Of a stretch of 64,000 nt of DNA, positions 25,001 through 38,300 are shown piece by piece. The position numbers were made by a program, and so were the translations under genes. Each line of letters begins with the position of its first letter. Within the stretch, counting starts at the first letter, position 1. The stretch is from Hippophae tibetana (lineage: Eukaryota > Streptophyta > Magnoliopsida > Rosales > Elaeagnaceae), in contig CM072810.1 of assembly GCA_037013495.1 (NCBI GenBank), positions 29,355,843 to 29,419,842 on the forward strand, given 5' to 3'. The notes under the pieces are model-generated. The model did no database searches, had not been told where the DNA came from, and saw only the letters and a program-made list of their open reading frames with translations.

Positions 25001-27105
25001 CAAGTGATTCATTTAACAGTAAGTTCGCAAGGATTTTTTATGTATTTAAGCAAGGTAACTTTTGCTTGAAAATGATAAGGTAAGCTAGTAAGGAATTTCT
25101 CAATCTACTTCCCTTTCCTTATAGGTCCACCCAAATTGTACGAGTAGTTGATAATGTTTGAAAAACATGATTAGAATTTGTTCCAAGTTTCATCCTCTTG
25201 CTTGATATAGAGTTCAAAATTTTTGGTCAAGTTCGTAGTTCTAGATTTATTTTTTAGCTCAAATACCTATATGATTGGTCTGCAAAATATTTCATGTTGT
25301 TTGGAAGAATTACAACTCTAAATTCGTTGAAATAATCATTTTGGAGCTCGGATTATTTTTTTCTAAAACCCCTAAAAAGGGTTAATTCTTTCTAAGAAAT
25401 TTAGTAACTCTCTGGGAAAGTACATCCCATTTCTCTTCATTGGTATTAGAGATATCATTTCTAACAATTGTGTCAAAAAGATTTTCACTAAGACCACTAT
25501 CCTTGATGTCTATAAAGCCAAGCTCTTTCCGTCATCGAAAGTGGATGGCTGACATATTGGTTACAAGTGATGCAGTTCGAATACTTGCCCAAGTGATTCA
25601 TTTAAGAGTAACTTCAAAAGGATTTTTCATGTATTTAAGCAAAGTAACTTTTGCTTGAAAATGATACGGTAAGCTAGTAAGGAATTTCTCAATGTACTTC
25701 TCTTTCTTGATAGGTCCACCCAAATTGTATGAGTAGTTGATAGTGTTTGAAAAACATCATTAGAATTTGTTCCAAGTTTCAGCCTCTTACTTGATATAGA
25801 GGTCAAAAATTTTGGTCAACTTCGTAGTTCTAGATTTATTTTTTTAGCTCAAATACCTATATGAGTGGTCTGTAAAATATTTCATGTTGTTTGGAAGAAG
25901 TACAACTCTAAATTCATTGAAATAATCATTTTAGAGCTCGGATTATTTTTTTCTAAAACCCCTAAAAAAGGGCTAATTCTATCAAAGAAATTTAGTAAAT
26001 CTCTGGGAAAGTAGAACCCATTCTCTTCATTGGTGTTAGAGTCATCATTTCTAACAATTGTGTCAAAAAGATCTTCGCTAAGACCACTATCCTTGATGTC
26101 TATAAAGCCAAGCTCTTTCCGTCCTCGAAAGTGGATGGCTGACATATTGGATACAAGTGATGTAGTTCGAATACTTGCCCAAGTGATTCATTTAACAGTA
26201 AGTTCGCAAGGATTTTTTATGTATTTAAGCAAGGTAACTTTTGCTTGAAAATGATAAGCTAAGCTTGTAAGGAATTTCTCAATCTATTTCCCTTTCCAGA
26301 TAGGTCCACCCAAATTGTACGAGTAGTTGATAGTGTTTGAAAAACATCATTAGAATTTGTTCCAAGTTTCAGCCTCTTGCTTGATATAGAGTTCAAAATT
26401 TTTGGTCAACTTCGTAGTTCTAGATTTATTTTTTAGCTCAAATACCTATATGAGTGGTCTGCAAAATATTTCATGTTGTTTGGAAGAAGTACAACTCTAA
26501 ATTCATTGAAATAATCATTTTAGAGCTCGGATTATTTTTTTCTAAAACCCCTAAAAGAGGGCTAATTCCACCTAACAAATTTAGTAAATCTCTAGGAAAG
26601 TAGATCCCATTTCTATTCATTGGTATTAGAGTCATCATTCCTAAAAACTGTGTCAAAAAGATCTTCGCTAAGACCACTATCCTTGATGTCTATATAGCCA
26701 GGCTCTTTCCGTCCTCTAAAGTGGATGGCTGACATATTGGATACAAGTGATGTAGTTCGAATACTTGCCCAAGTGATTCATTTAACAGTAAGTTCGCAAG
26801 GATTTTTTATGTATTTAAGCAAGGTAACTTTTGCTTGAAAATGATAAGGTAAGCTTGTAAGGAATTTCTCAATCGATTTCCGTTTCCTTATAGGTCCACC
26901 CAAATTGTACGAGTAGTGGATAGTGTTTGAAAAACAAGATTAGAATTTGTTCCAAGTTTCATCCTCTTGCTTGATATAGAGTTCAAAATTTTTGGTCAAC
27001 TTCGTAGTTCTAGATTTATTTTTTAGCTCAAATACCTATATGATTGGTCTGCAAAATATTTCATGTTGTTTGGAAGAATTACAACTCTAAATTCTTTGAA
27101 ATAAT
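19100..27105 (-). repeat. Hexamer-spaced higher-order repeat series, period 3538-3539 bp
   Basis: Monomers starting at 19439, 22978 and 26516 share ttccacctaacaaattt. The next monomers, 20030 and 23569, share aagtagaacccattct, and 20620 and 24158 share tcattttggagctcgg followed by aattctttct. The offsets are 3539, 3538 and 3538 bp. The match extends left into 19250/22790, where both carry gaaaaaaatgattag. Monomers at 21208 and 21798 are not part of the shared block and contain variants of their own. Confidence 0.8.
24158..26515 (-). repeat. Dimer higher-order repeat, two copies, period 1179 bp
   Basis: 24158-25336 and 25337-26515 are near-identical over most of their length. Both contain agagatatcatttc, taagagtaacttcaaaagg, atgatacggtaagc and gaaaaacatcattag at the same relative positions. 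The right part of the second copy (from about 26250) leaves the pattern and resembles monomers near 27.4 kb (ataagctaagcttgt). The dimer sits inside the larger 3538-bp series, that is, a duplication nested in a duplication. Confidence 0.85.
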
Positions 27106-27695
27106 CATTTTGGAGCTCGGATTATTTTTTTCTAAAACCCCTAAAAAGGGTTAATTCTTTCTAAGAAATTTAGTAACTCTCTGGGAAAGTACATCCCATT
27201 TCTCTTCATTGGTGTTAGAGTCATCATTTCTAACAATTGTGTCAAAAAGATCTTCGCTAAGACCACTATCCTTGATGTCTATAAAGCCAAGCTCTTTCCG
27301 TCCTCGAAAGTGGATGGCTGACATATTGGATACAAGTGATGTAGTTCGAATACTTGCCCAAGTGATTCATTTAACAGTAAGTTCGCAAGGATTTTTTATG
27401 TATTTAAGCAAGGTAACTTTTGCTTGAAAATGATAAGCTAAGCTTGTAAGGAATTTCTCAATCTATTTCCCTTTCCAGATAGGTCCACCCAAATTGTACG
27501 AGTAGTTGATAGTGTTTGAAAAACAAGATTAGAATTTGTTCCAAGTTTCATCCTCTTGCTTGATATAGAGGTCAAAATTTTTGGTCAACTTCGTAGTTCT
27601 AGATTTATTTTTTAAGCTCAAAGACCTATATGAGTGGTCTGTAAAATATTTCATGTTGCTTTGAAGAAGTACAACTCTAAATTCATTGAAATAAT

Positions 27696-30600
27696 CGTTT
27701 TAGAGCTCGGATTATTTTTTTCTAAAACCCCTAAAAAAGGGCTAATTCTATCAAAGAAATTTAGTAAATCTGTGGGAAAGTAGATCCCATTCTCTTCATT
27801 GGTGTTAGAGTCATAATTTCTAACAATTGTGTCAAAAAGATCTTCGCTAAGACCACTATCCTTGATGTCTATAAAGCCAAGCTCTTTCCGTCCTCGAAAG
27901 TGGATGGCTGACATATTGGATACAAGTGATGCAGTTCGAATACTTGCCCAAGTGATTCATTTAACAGTAAGTTCGCAAGGATTTTTTATGTATTTAAGCA
28001 ATGTAACTTTTGCTTGAAAATGATAAGGTAAGCTTGTAAGGAATTTCTCAATCTATTTCCCTTACCTGATACGTCCACCCAAATTGTACGAGTAGTTGAT
28101 AGTGTTTGAAAAACAAGATTAGAATTTATTCAAAGTTTCATCCTCTTGCTTGATATAGAGTTCAATATTTTTGGTCAACTTCGTAGTTCTAGGTTTATTT
28201 TGAAGCTCAAATACCTATATAAGTGGTCTACAAAATATTTCATGTTGTTTGGAAGAAGTACAACTCTAAATTCATTGAAATAATCATATTAGAGCTCGGA
28301 TTATTTTTTTCTAAAACCCCTAAAAAAGGGTTAATTCTATCTAAGAAATTTAGTAAATCTCTGGGAAAGTAGATCCCATTCTCTTCATTGGTGTTAGAGT
28401 CATAATTTCTAACAATTGTGTCAAAAAGATCTTCGCTAAGACCACTATCCTTGATGTCTATAAAGCCAAGCTATTTCCGTCCTCGAAAGTGGATGGCTGA
28501 CATATTGGATACAAGTGATGCAGTTCGAATACTTGCCCAAGTGATTCATTTAACAGTAAGTTCGCAAGGATTTTTTATGTATTTAAGCAATGTAACTTTT
28601 GCTTGAAAATGATAAGGTAAGCTAGTAAGGAATTTCTCAATTTACTTCTCTTTCCGGATAGGTCCACCCATTTTGTACGAGTAGTTGATAGTGTTTGAAA
28701 AACATGATTAGAATTTGTTCCAAGTTTCATCCTCTTGCTTGATATAGAGTTCAAAATTTTTGGTCAACTTCGTAGTTCTAGATTTATTTTTTAGCTCAAA
28801 TACCTATATGATTGGTCTGCAAAATATTTCATGTTGTTTGGAAGAATTACCACTCTAAATTCATTGAAATAATCATTTTAGAGCTCGGATTATTTTTTTC
28901 TAAAACCCCTAAAAAGGGTTAATTCTTTCTAAGAAATTTAGTAAATCTCTGGGAAAGTAGATCCCATTTCTCTTCATTGTTATTAGAGTCATCATTCCTA
29001 ACAATTGTGCCAAAAAGATCTCCAATAAGACCACTATCCTTGATGTCTATCAAGCCAAGCTCTTTCCGTCCTCGAAAGGGGATGGGTGACATATTGGTTA
29101 CGAGTGATGCAGTTCGAATACTTGCCCAAGTGATTCATTTAACAGTAAGTTAACAAGGATTTTTCATGTATTTAAGCAAGGTAACTTTTTCTTGAAAATG
29201 ATAAGTTAAGCTAGTAAGGAATTTCTCAATTTACTTCTCTTTCCGGATAGGTCCACCCATTTTGTACGAGTAGTTGATAGTGTTTGAAAAACATGATTAG
29301 AATTTGTTCCAAGTTTCATCCTCTTGCTTGATATAGAGTTCAAAATTTTTGGTCAACTTCGTAGTTCTAGATTTATTTTTTAGCTCAAATACCTATATGA
29401 TTGGTCTGCAAAATATTTCATGTTGTTTGGAAGAATTACCACTCTAAATTCATTGAAATAATCATTTTGGAGCTCGGATTATTTTTTTCTAAAACCCCTA
29501 AAAAGGGTTAATTCTTTCTAAGAAATTTAGTAACTCTCTGGGAAAGTACATCCCATTTCTCTTCATTGGTATTAGAGATATCATTTCTAACAATTGTGTC
29601 AAAAAGATTTTCACTAAGACCACTATCCTTGATGTCTATAAAGCCAAGCTCTCTCCATCATCGAAAGTGGATGGCTGACATATAGGTTACAAGTGATGCA
29701 GTTCGAATACTTGCCCAAGTGATTCATTTAACAGTAAGTTCACAAGGATTTTTCATGTATTTAAGCAAGGTAACTTTTGCTTGAAAATGATAAGGTAAGC
29801 TAGTAAGGAATTTCTCAATGTACTTCTCTTTCTTGATAGGTCTACCCAAATTGTATGAGTAGTTGATAATGTTTGAAAAACATCATTAGAATTTGTTCCA
29901 AGTTTCCGCCTCTTGCTTGATATAGAGGTCAAAATTTTTGGTCAACTTCGTAGTTCTAGATTTATTTTTTTAGCTCAAATACCTATATGAGTGGTCTGTA
30001 AAATATTTCATGTTGTTTGGAAGAAGTACAACTCTAAATTCATTGAAATAATCATTTTAGAGCTCGGATTATTTTTTTCTAAAACCCCTAAAAAAGGGCT
30101 AATTCTATCAAAGAAATTTAGTAAATCTCTGGGAAAGTAGATCCCATTCTCTTCATTGGTGTTAGAGTCATAATTTCTAACAATTGTGTCAAAAAGATTT
30201 TCGCTAAGACCACTATCCTTGATGTCTATAAAGCCAAGGTCTTTCCGTCCTCGAAAGTGGATGGCTGACATATTGGATACAAGTGATGCAGTTCGAATAC
30301 TTGCCCAAGTGATTCATTTAACAGTAAGTTCGCAAGGATTTTTTATGTATTTAAGCAATGTAACTTTTGCTTGAAAATGATAAGGTAAGCTTGTAAGAAA
30401 TTTCTCAATCTATTTCCCTTACCAGATACGTCCACCCAAATTGTACCAGTAGTTGATAGTGTTTGAAAAACAAGATTAGAATTTATTCAAAGTTTCATCC
30501 TCTTGCTTGATATAGAGTTCAATATTTTTGGTCAACTTCGTAGTTCTAGGTTTATTTTGAAGCTCAAATACCTATATAAGTGGTCTACAAAATATTTCAT

Positions 30601-33600
30601 GTTGTTTGGAAGAAGTACAACTCTAAATTCATTGAAATAATCATATTAGAGCTCGGATTATTTTTTTCTAAAACCCCTAAAAAAGGGTTAATTCTATCTA
30701 AGAAATTTAGTAAATCTCTAGGAAAGTAGATCCCATTATCTTTATTGGTATTAGAGTCATCATTCCTAACAATTGTGCCAAAAAGATCTTCGCTAAGACC
30801 ACTATCCTTGATGTCTCTAAAGCCAAGCTCTTTCCGTCCTCGAAAGTGGATGGCTGACATATTGGTTACAAGTGATGCAGTTCGAATACTTGCCCAAGTG
30901 ATTCATTTAAGAGTAAGTTCACAAGGATTTTTCATGTATTTAAGCAAGGTAACTTTTGCTTGAAAATGATAAGGTAAGCTAGTAAGGAATTTCTCAATGT
31001 ACTTCTCTTTCCTGATAGGTCCACCCAAATTGTACGAGTAGTTGATAATGTTTGAAAAACATGATTAGAATTTGTTCGAAGTTTCATCCTCTTGCTTAAT
31101 ATAGAGTTCAAAATTTTTGGTCAACTTCGTAGTTCTAGATATATTTTTTAGCTCAAATACCTATATGAGTGGTCCGCCAAATATTTCATGTTGTTTGGAA
31201 TAAGTAAAACTCTAAATTCATTGAAATAATCATTTTAGAGCTCGGATTATTTTTTTCTAAAACCCCTAAAAAAGGGTTAATTCTATCTAAGAAATTTAGT
31301 AAATCTCTGGGAAAGTAGATCCCATTTCTCTTCATTGTTATTAGAGTCATCATTCCTAACAATTGTGCCAAAAAGATCTCCAATAAGACCACTATCCTTG
31401 ATGTCTATAAAGCCAAGCTCTTTCCGTCCTCGAAAGGGGATGGCTGACATATTGGTTACGAGTGATGCAGTTCGAATACTTGCCCAAGTGATTCATTTAA
31501 CAGTAAGTTAACAAGGATTTTTCATGTATTTAAGCAAGGTAACTTTTTCTTGAAAATGATAAGTTAAGCTAGTAAGGAATTTCTCAATGTACTTCTCTTT
31601 CCGGATAGGTCCACCCATTTTGTACGAGTAGTTGATAGTGTTTGAAAAACATGATTAGAATTTGTTCCAAGTTTCATCCTCTTGCTTGATATAGAGTTCA
31701 AAATTTTTGGTCAACTTCGTAGTTCTAGATTTATTTTTTAGCTCAAATACCTATATGATTGGTCTGCAAAATATTTCATGTTGTTTGGAAGAATTACAAC
31801 TCTAAATTCATTGAAATAATCATTTTGGAGCTCGGATTATTTTTTTCTAAAACCCCTAAAAAGGGTTAATTCTTTCTAAGAAATTTAGTAACTCTCTGGG
31901 AAAGTACATCCCATTTCTCTTCATTGGTATTAGAGATATCATTTCTAACAATTGTGTCAAAAAGATTTTCACTAAGACCACTATCTTTGATGTCTATAAA
32001 GCCAAGCTCTTTCCGTCATCGAAAGTGGATGGCTGACATATTGGTTACAAGTGATGCAGTTCGAATACTTGCCCAAGTGATTCATTTAACAGTAAGTTCA
32101 CAAGGATTTTTCATGTATTTAAGCAAGGTAACTTTTGCTTGAAAATGATAAGGTAAGCTAGTAAGGAATTTCTCAATGTACTTCTCTTTCTTGATAGGTC
32201 CATCCAAATTGTATGAGTAGTTGATAGTGTTTGAAAAACATCATTAGAATTTGTTCCAAGTTTCAGCCTCTTGCTTGATATAGAGGTCAAAATTTTTGGT
32301 CAACTTCGTAGTTCTAGATTTATTTTTTTAGCTCAAATACCTATATGAGTGGTCTGTAAAATATTTCATGTTGTTTGGAAGAAGTACAACTCTAAATTCA
32401 TTGAAATAATCGTTTTAGAGCTCGGATTATTTTTTTCTAAAACCCCTAAAAAAGGGCTAATTCTATCAAAGAAATTTAGTAAATCTCTGGGAAAGTAGAT
32501 CCCATTCTCTTCATTGGTGTTAGAGTCATAATTTCTAACAATTGTGTCAAAAAGATCTTCGCTAAGACCACTATCCTTGATGTCTATAAAGCCAAGCTCT
32601 TTCCGTCCTCGAAAGTGGATGGTTGACATATTGGATACAATTGATGAAGTTCGAATACTTGCCCAAGTGATTCATTTAACAGTAAGTTCGCAAGGATTTT
32701 TTATGTATTTAAGCAATGTAACTTTTGCTTGAAAATGATAAGGTAAGCTTGTAAGGAATTTCTCAATCTATTTCCCTTACCAGATACGTCCACCCAAATT
32801 GTACGAGTAGTTGATAGTGTTTGAAAAACAAGATTAGAATTTATTCAAAGTTTCATCCTCTTGTTTGATATAGAGTTCAATATTTTTGGTCAACTTCGTA
32901 GTTCTAGGTTTATTTTGAAGCTCAAATACCTATATAAGTGGTCTACAAAATATTTCATGTTGTTTGGAAGAAGTACAACTCTAAATTCATTGAAATAATC
33001 ATATTAGAGCTCGGATTATTTTTTTCTAAAACCCCTAAAAAAGGGTTAATTCTATCTAAGAAATTTAGTAAATCTCTGGGAAAGTAGATCCCATTATCTT
33101 CATTGGTATTAGAGTCGTCATTCCTAACAATTGTGCCAAAAAGATCTTCGCTAAGACCACTATCCTTGATGTCTCTAAAGCCAAGCTCTTTCCGTCCTCG
33201 AAAGTGGATGGCTGACATATTGGTTACAAGTGATGCAGTTCGAATACTTGCCCAAGTGATTCATTTAAGAGTAAGTTCACAAGGATTTTTCATGTATTTA
33301 AGCAAGGTAACTTTTGCTTGAAAATGATAAAGTAAGCTAGTAAGGAATTTCTCAATGTACTTCTCTTTCCTGATAGGTCCACCCAAATTGTACGAGTAGT
33401 TGATAATGTTTGAAAAACATGATTAGAATTTGTTCGAAGTTTCATCCTCTTGCTTAATATAGAGTTCAAAATTTTTGGTCAACTTCGTAGTTCTAGATTT
33501 ATTTTTTAGCTCAAATACCTATATGAGTGGTCTGCAAAATATTTCATGTTGTTTGGAAGAAGTACAACTCTAAATTCATTGAAATAATCATTTTAGAGCT

Positions 33601-35354
33601 CGGATTCTGTTTTTCTAAAACCCCTAAAAAGGGTTAATTCTATCTAAGAAATTTAGTAAATCCCTGGGAAAGTAGAACCCATTTCTCTTCATTGGTATTA
33701 GAGTCATCATTTCTATCAATTGTGTCGAAAAGATCTTCGTTAAGACCACTATCCTTCATGTCTATAAAGCCAAACTCTTTCCGTCCTCTAAAGTGGATGG
33801 CTGACATATTGGATACAAGTGATGGAGTTCGACTACTTGCCCAAGTGATTCATTTAACAGTAAGTTCACAAGGATTTTTCATGTATTTAAGCAAGGCAAC
33901 TTTTGCTTGAAAATGATAAGGTAAGCTAGTAAGGAATTTCTCAATCTATTTCTCTTTCCTGATAGGTCCACCCAAATTGTACGAGTAGTTGATAATGTTT
34001 GAAAAACATGATTAGAATTTGTTCCAAGTTTCATCCCCTTGCTTGATATAGAGTTCAAAATTTTTGGTCAACATCAGAGTTCTAGATTTATTTTTTAGCT
34101 CAAATACCTATATGAGTGGTCTGCAAAATATTTCATGTTGTTTGGAGAAAGTACAACTCTAAATTCATTGAAATAATCATTTTAGAGCTCGGATTTTTTT
34201 TTTCTAAAACCCCTAAAAAGGGTTAATTCTATCTAAGAAATTTAGTAAATCTCTAGGAAAGTAGATCCCATTTCTCTTCATTGGTATTAGAGTCATCATT
34301 TCTAACAATTGTGTCCAAAATATATTCGCTAAGACCACTATCCTTGATGTCTATAAAGCCAAGCTCTTTCCGTCCTAGAAAGTGGATGGCTGACATATTG
34401 GATACAAGTGATGCAGTTCGAATACTTGCCCAAGTGATTCATTTAACAGTAAGTTCACAAGGATTTTTCATGTATTTAAGCAAGGTAACTTTTGCTTGCA
34501 AATGATAAGGTAAGCTAGTAAGGAATTTCTCAATGTACTTCTCTTTCCTGATAGGTCCACCCAAATTGTACGAGTTGTTGATAATGTTTGAAAAATATAA
34601 TTAGAATTTGTTCCAAGTTTCATACTCTTGCTTGATATTGCGTTCAAAAACTTTGGTCAACTTCGCATTTCTAGATTTATTTTTTAGCTCAATTACCCAT
34701 ATGAGTGGTTCGCCAAATATTTCATGTTGTTTGGAAGAAATACAACTCCAAATTCATTGAAATAATCATTTTAGAGATCGGATTATGTTTTTCTAAAATC
34801 CCTAAAAAATTGTTAATTCTATCTAAGAAATTTAGTAAATCTCTCGGAAAGTAGATCCATTTTCTCTTCAATGGTATTAGAGTCATCACTTCTATCAATC
34901 ATGTCAAAAAGCATCACAAAGACCAATATCTTTGATGTCTATAAAGCGAAGCTCTTTCCGTCCTCGAAAGTGGATGGCTGACATATTGGATAGAAGTGAT
35001 GCAGTTCGAACTCTAGCCCAAGTGATTTATTTAACAGTAAGTTCACAAGGATTTTTTATGTATTTAAGCAAGGTAACTTTTGCTTGAAAATGATAAGGTA
35101 AGCTAGTAAGGAATTTCTCAATGTACTTCCCTTTCCTAATAGGTCCACCCAATTTTTACGAGTAGTTGATAATGTTTGAAAAACATGATTAGAATTTATT
35201 CAAAGTTTCAGCCTCTTGCTTGATATAGAGTTCAATATTTTTGGTTAACTTCGTAGTTCTAGGTTTATTTTGAAGCTCAAATACCTATATCAGTGGTCTG
35301 AAAAATATTTCATGATGTTTGGAAGAAGTACAACTCTAAATTCATTGAAATAAT
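27696..35354 (-). repeat. Tetramer higher-order repeat, period 2355-2358 bp
   Basis: Monomers starting at 27696, 30053 and 32411 correspond, as do 28285, 30642 and 33000 (all with tcatattagagctcgg and aggtttattttgaagc upstream), 28874 and 31231 (both with caataagaccac and cgaaaggggatgg), and 29463 and 31821 (both with agagatatcatttc). From 33589 the set changes: that monomer has ggattctgtttttc, and 33000, 33589, 34178 and 34767 recur at +2355 bp (35355, 35944, 36533, 37122). So two overlapping tetramer series meet at about 33 kb. Confidence 0.85.
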
Positions 35355-35394
35355 CATATTAGAGCTCGGATTATTTTTTTCTAAAACCCCTAAA

Positions 35395-38300
35395 AAAGGG
35401 TTAATTCTATCTAAGAAATTTAGTAAATCTCTAGGAAAGTAGATCCCATTATCTTCATTGGTATTAGAGTCATCATTCCTAACAATTGTGCCAAAAAGAT
35501 CTTCGCTAAGACCACTATCCTTGATGTCTCTAATGCCAAGCTCTTTCCGTCCTCGAAAGTGGATGGCTGACATATTGGTTACAAGTGATGCAGTTCGAAT
35601 ACTTGCCCAAGTGATTCATTTAACAGTAAGTTCACAAGGATTTTTCATGTATTTAAGCAAGGTAACTTTTGCTTGAAAATGATAAGGTAAGCTAGTAAGG
35701 AATTTCTCAATGTACTTCTCTTTCCTGATAGGTCCACCCAAATTGTACGAGTAGTTGATAATGTTTGAAAAACATGATTAGAATTTGTTCGAAGTTTCAT
35801 CCTCTTGCTTAATATAGAGTTCAAAATTTTTGGTCAACTTCGTAGTTCTAGATTTATTTTTTAGCTCAAATACCTATATGAGTGGTCTGCAAAATATTTC
35901 ATGTTGTTTGGAAGAAGTACAACTCTAAATTCATTGAAATAATCATTTTAGAGCTCGGATTCTGTTTTTCTAAAACCCCTAAAAAGGGTTAATTCTATCT
36001 AAGAAATTTAGTAAATCCCTGGGAAAGTAGAACCCATTTCTCTTCATTGGTATTAGAGTCATCATTTCTATCAATTGTGTCGAAAAGATCTTCGTTAAGA
36101 CCACTATCCTTCATGTCTATAAAGCCAAACTCTTTCCGTCCTCTAAAATGGATGGCTGACATATTGGATACAAGTGATGGAGTTCGACTACTTGCCCAAG
36201 TGATTCATTTAACAGTAAGTTCACAAGGATTTTTCATGTATTTAAGCAAGGCAACTTTTGCTTGAAAATGATAAGGTAAGCTAGTAAGGAATTTCTCAAT
36301 CTATTTCTCTTTCCTGATAGGTCCACCCAAATTGTACGAGTAGTTGATAATGTTTGAAAAACATGATTAGAATTTGTTCCAAGTTTCATCCCCTTGCTTG
36401 ATATAGAGTTCAAAATTTTTGGTCAACATCAGAGTTCTAGATTTATTTTTTAGCTCAAATACCTATATGAGTGGTCTGCAAAATATTTCATGTTGTTTGG
36501 AAGAAGTACAACTCTTAATTCATTGAAATAATCATTTTAGAGCTCGGATTATTTTTTTCTAAAACCCCTAAAAAGGGTTAATTCTATCTAAGAAATTTAG
36601 TAAATCTCTAGGAAAGTAGATCCCATTTCTCTTCATTGGTATTAGAGTCATCATTTCTAACAATTGTGTCCAAAAGATATTCGCTAAGACCACTATCCTT
36701 GATGTCTATAAAGCCAAGCTCTTTCCGTCCTAGAAAGTGGATGGCTAACATATTGGATACAAGTGATGCAGTTCGAATACTTGCCCAAGTGATTCATTTA
36801 ACAGTAAGTTCACAAGGATTTTTCATGTATTTAAGCAAGGTAACTTTTGCTTGCAAATGATAAGGTAAGCTAGTAAGGAATTTCTCAATGTACTTCTCTT
36901 TCCTGATAGGTCCACCCAAATTGTACGAGTTGTTGATAATGTTTGAAAAATATAATTAGAATTTGTTCCAAGTTTCATACTCTTGCTTGATATTGCGTTC
37001 AAAAAATTTGGTCAACTTCGCATTTCTAGATTTATTTTTTAGCTCAATTACCCATATGAGTGGTTCGCCAAATATTTCATGTTGTTTGGAAGAAGTACAA
37101 CTCCAAATTCATTGAAATAATCATTTTAGAGATCGGATTATGTTTTTCTAAAATCCCTAAAAAATTGTTAATTCTATCAAAGAAATTTAGTAAATCTCTG
37201 GGAAAGTAGATCCCATTATCTTCATTGGTATTAGAGTCATCATTCTTAACAATTGTGCCAAAAAGATCTTCGCTAAGACCACTATCCTTGATGTCTCTAA
37301 AGCCAAGCTCTTTCCGTCCTCGAAAGTGGATGGCTGACATATTGGTTACAAGTGATGCAGTTCGAATACTTGCCCAAGTGATTCATTTAACAGTAAGTTC
37401 ACAAGGATTTTTCATGTATTTAAGCAAGGTAACTTTTGCTTGAAAATGATAAGGTAAGCTAGTAAGGAATTTCTCAATGTACTTCTCTTTCCTGATAGGT
37501 CCACCCAAATTGTACGAGTAGTTGATAATGTTTGAAAAACATGATTAGAATTTGTTCGAAGTTTCATCCTCTTGCTTAATATAGAGTTCAAATTTTTTGG
37601 TCAACTTCGTAGTTCTAGATTTATTTTTTAGCTCAAATACCTATATGAGTGGTCTGCAAAATATTTCATGTTGTTTGGAAGAAGTACAACTCTAAATTCA
37701 TTGAAATAATCATTTTAGAGCTCGGATTCTGTTTTTCTAAAACCCCTAAAAAGGGTTAATTCTATCTAAGAAATTTAGTAAATCCCTTGGAAAGTAGAAC
37801 CCATTTCTCTTCATTGGTATTAGAGTCATCATTTCTATCAATTGTGTCGAAAAGATCTTCGTTAAGACCAATATCCTTCATGTCTATAAAGCCAAACTCT
37901 TTCCGTCCTCTAAAGTGGATGGCTGACATATTGGATACAAGTGATGCAGTTCGAATACTTGCCCAAGTGATTCATTTAACAGTAAGTTCACAAGGATTTT
38001 TCATGTATTTAAGCAAGGCAACTTTTGCTTGAAAATGATAAGGTAAGCTAGTAAGGAATTTCTCAATCTATTTCTCTTTCCTGATAGGTCCACCCAAATT
38101 GTACGAGTAGTTGATAATGTTTGAAAAACATGATTAGAATTTGTTCCAAGTTTCATCCCCTTGCTTGATATAGAGTTCAAAATTTTTGGTCAACATCAGA
38201 GTTCTAGATTTAGTTTTTAGCTCAAATACCTATATGAGTGGTCTGCAAAATATTTCAGGTTGTTTGGAAGAAGTACAACTCTAAATTCATTGAAATAATC

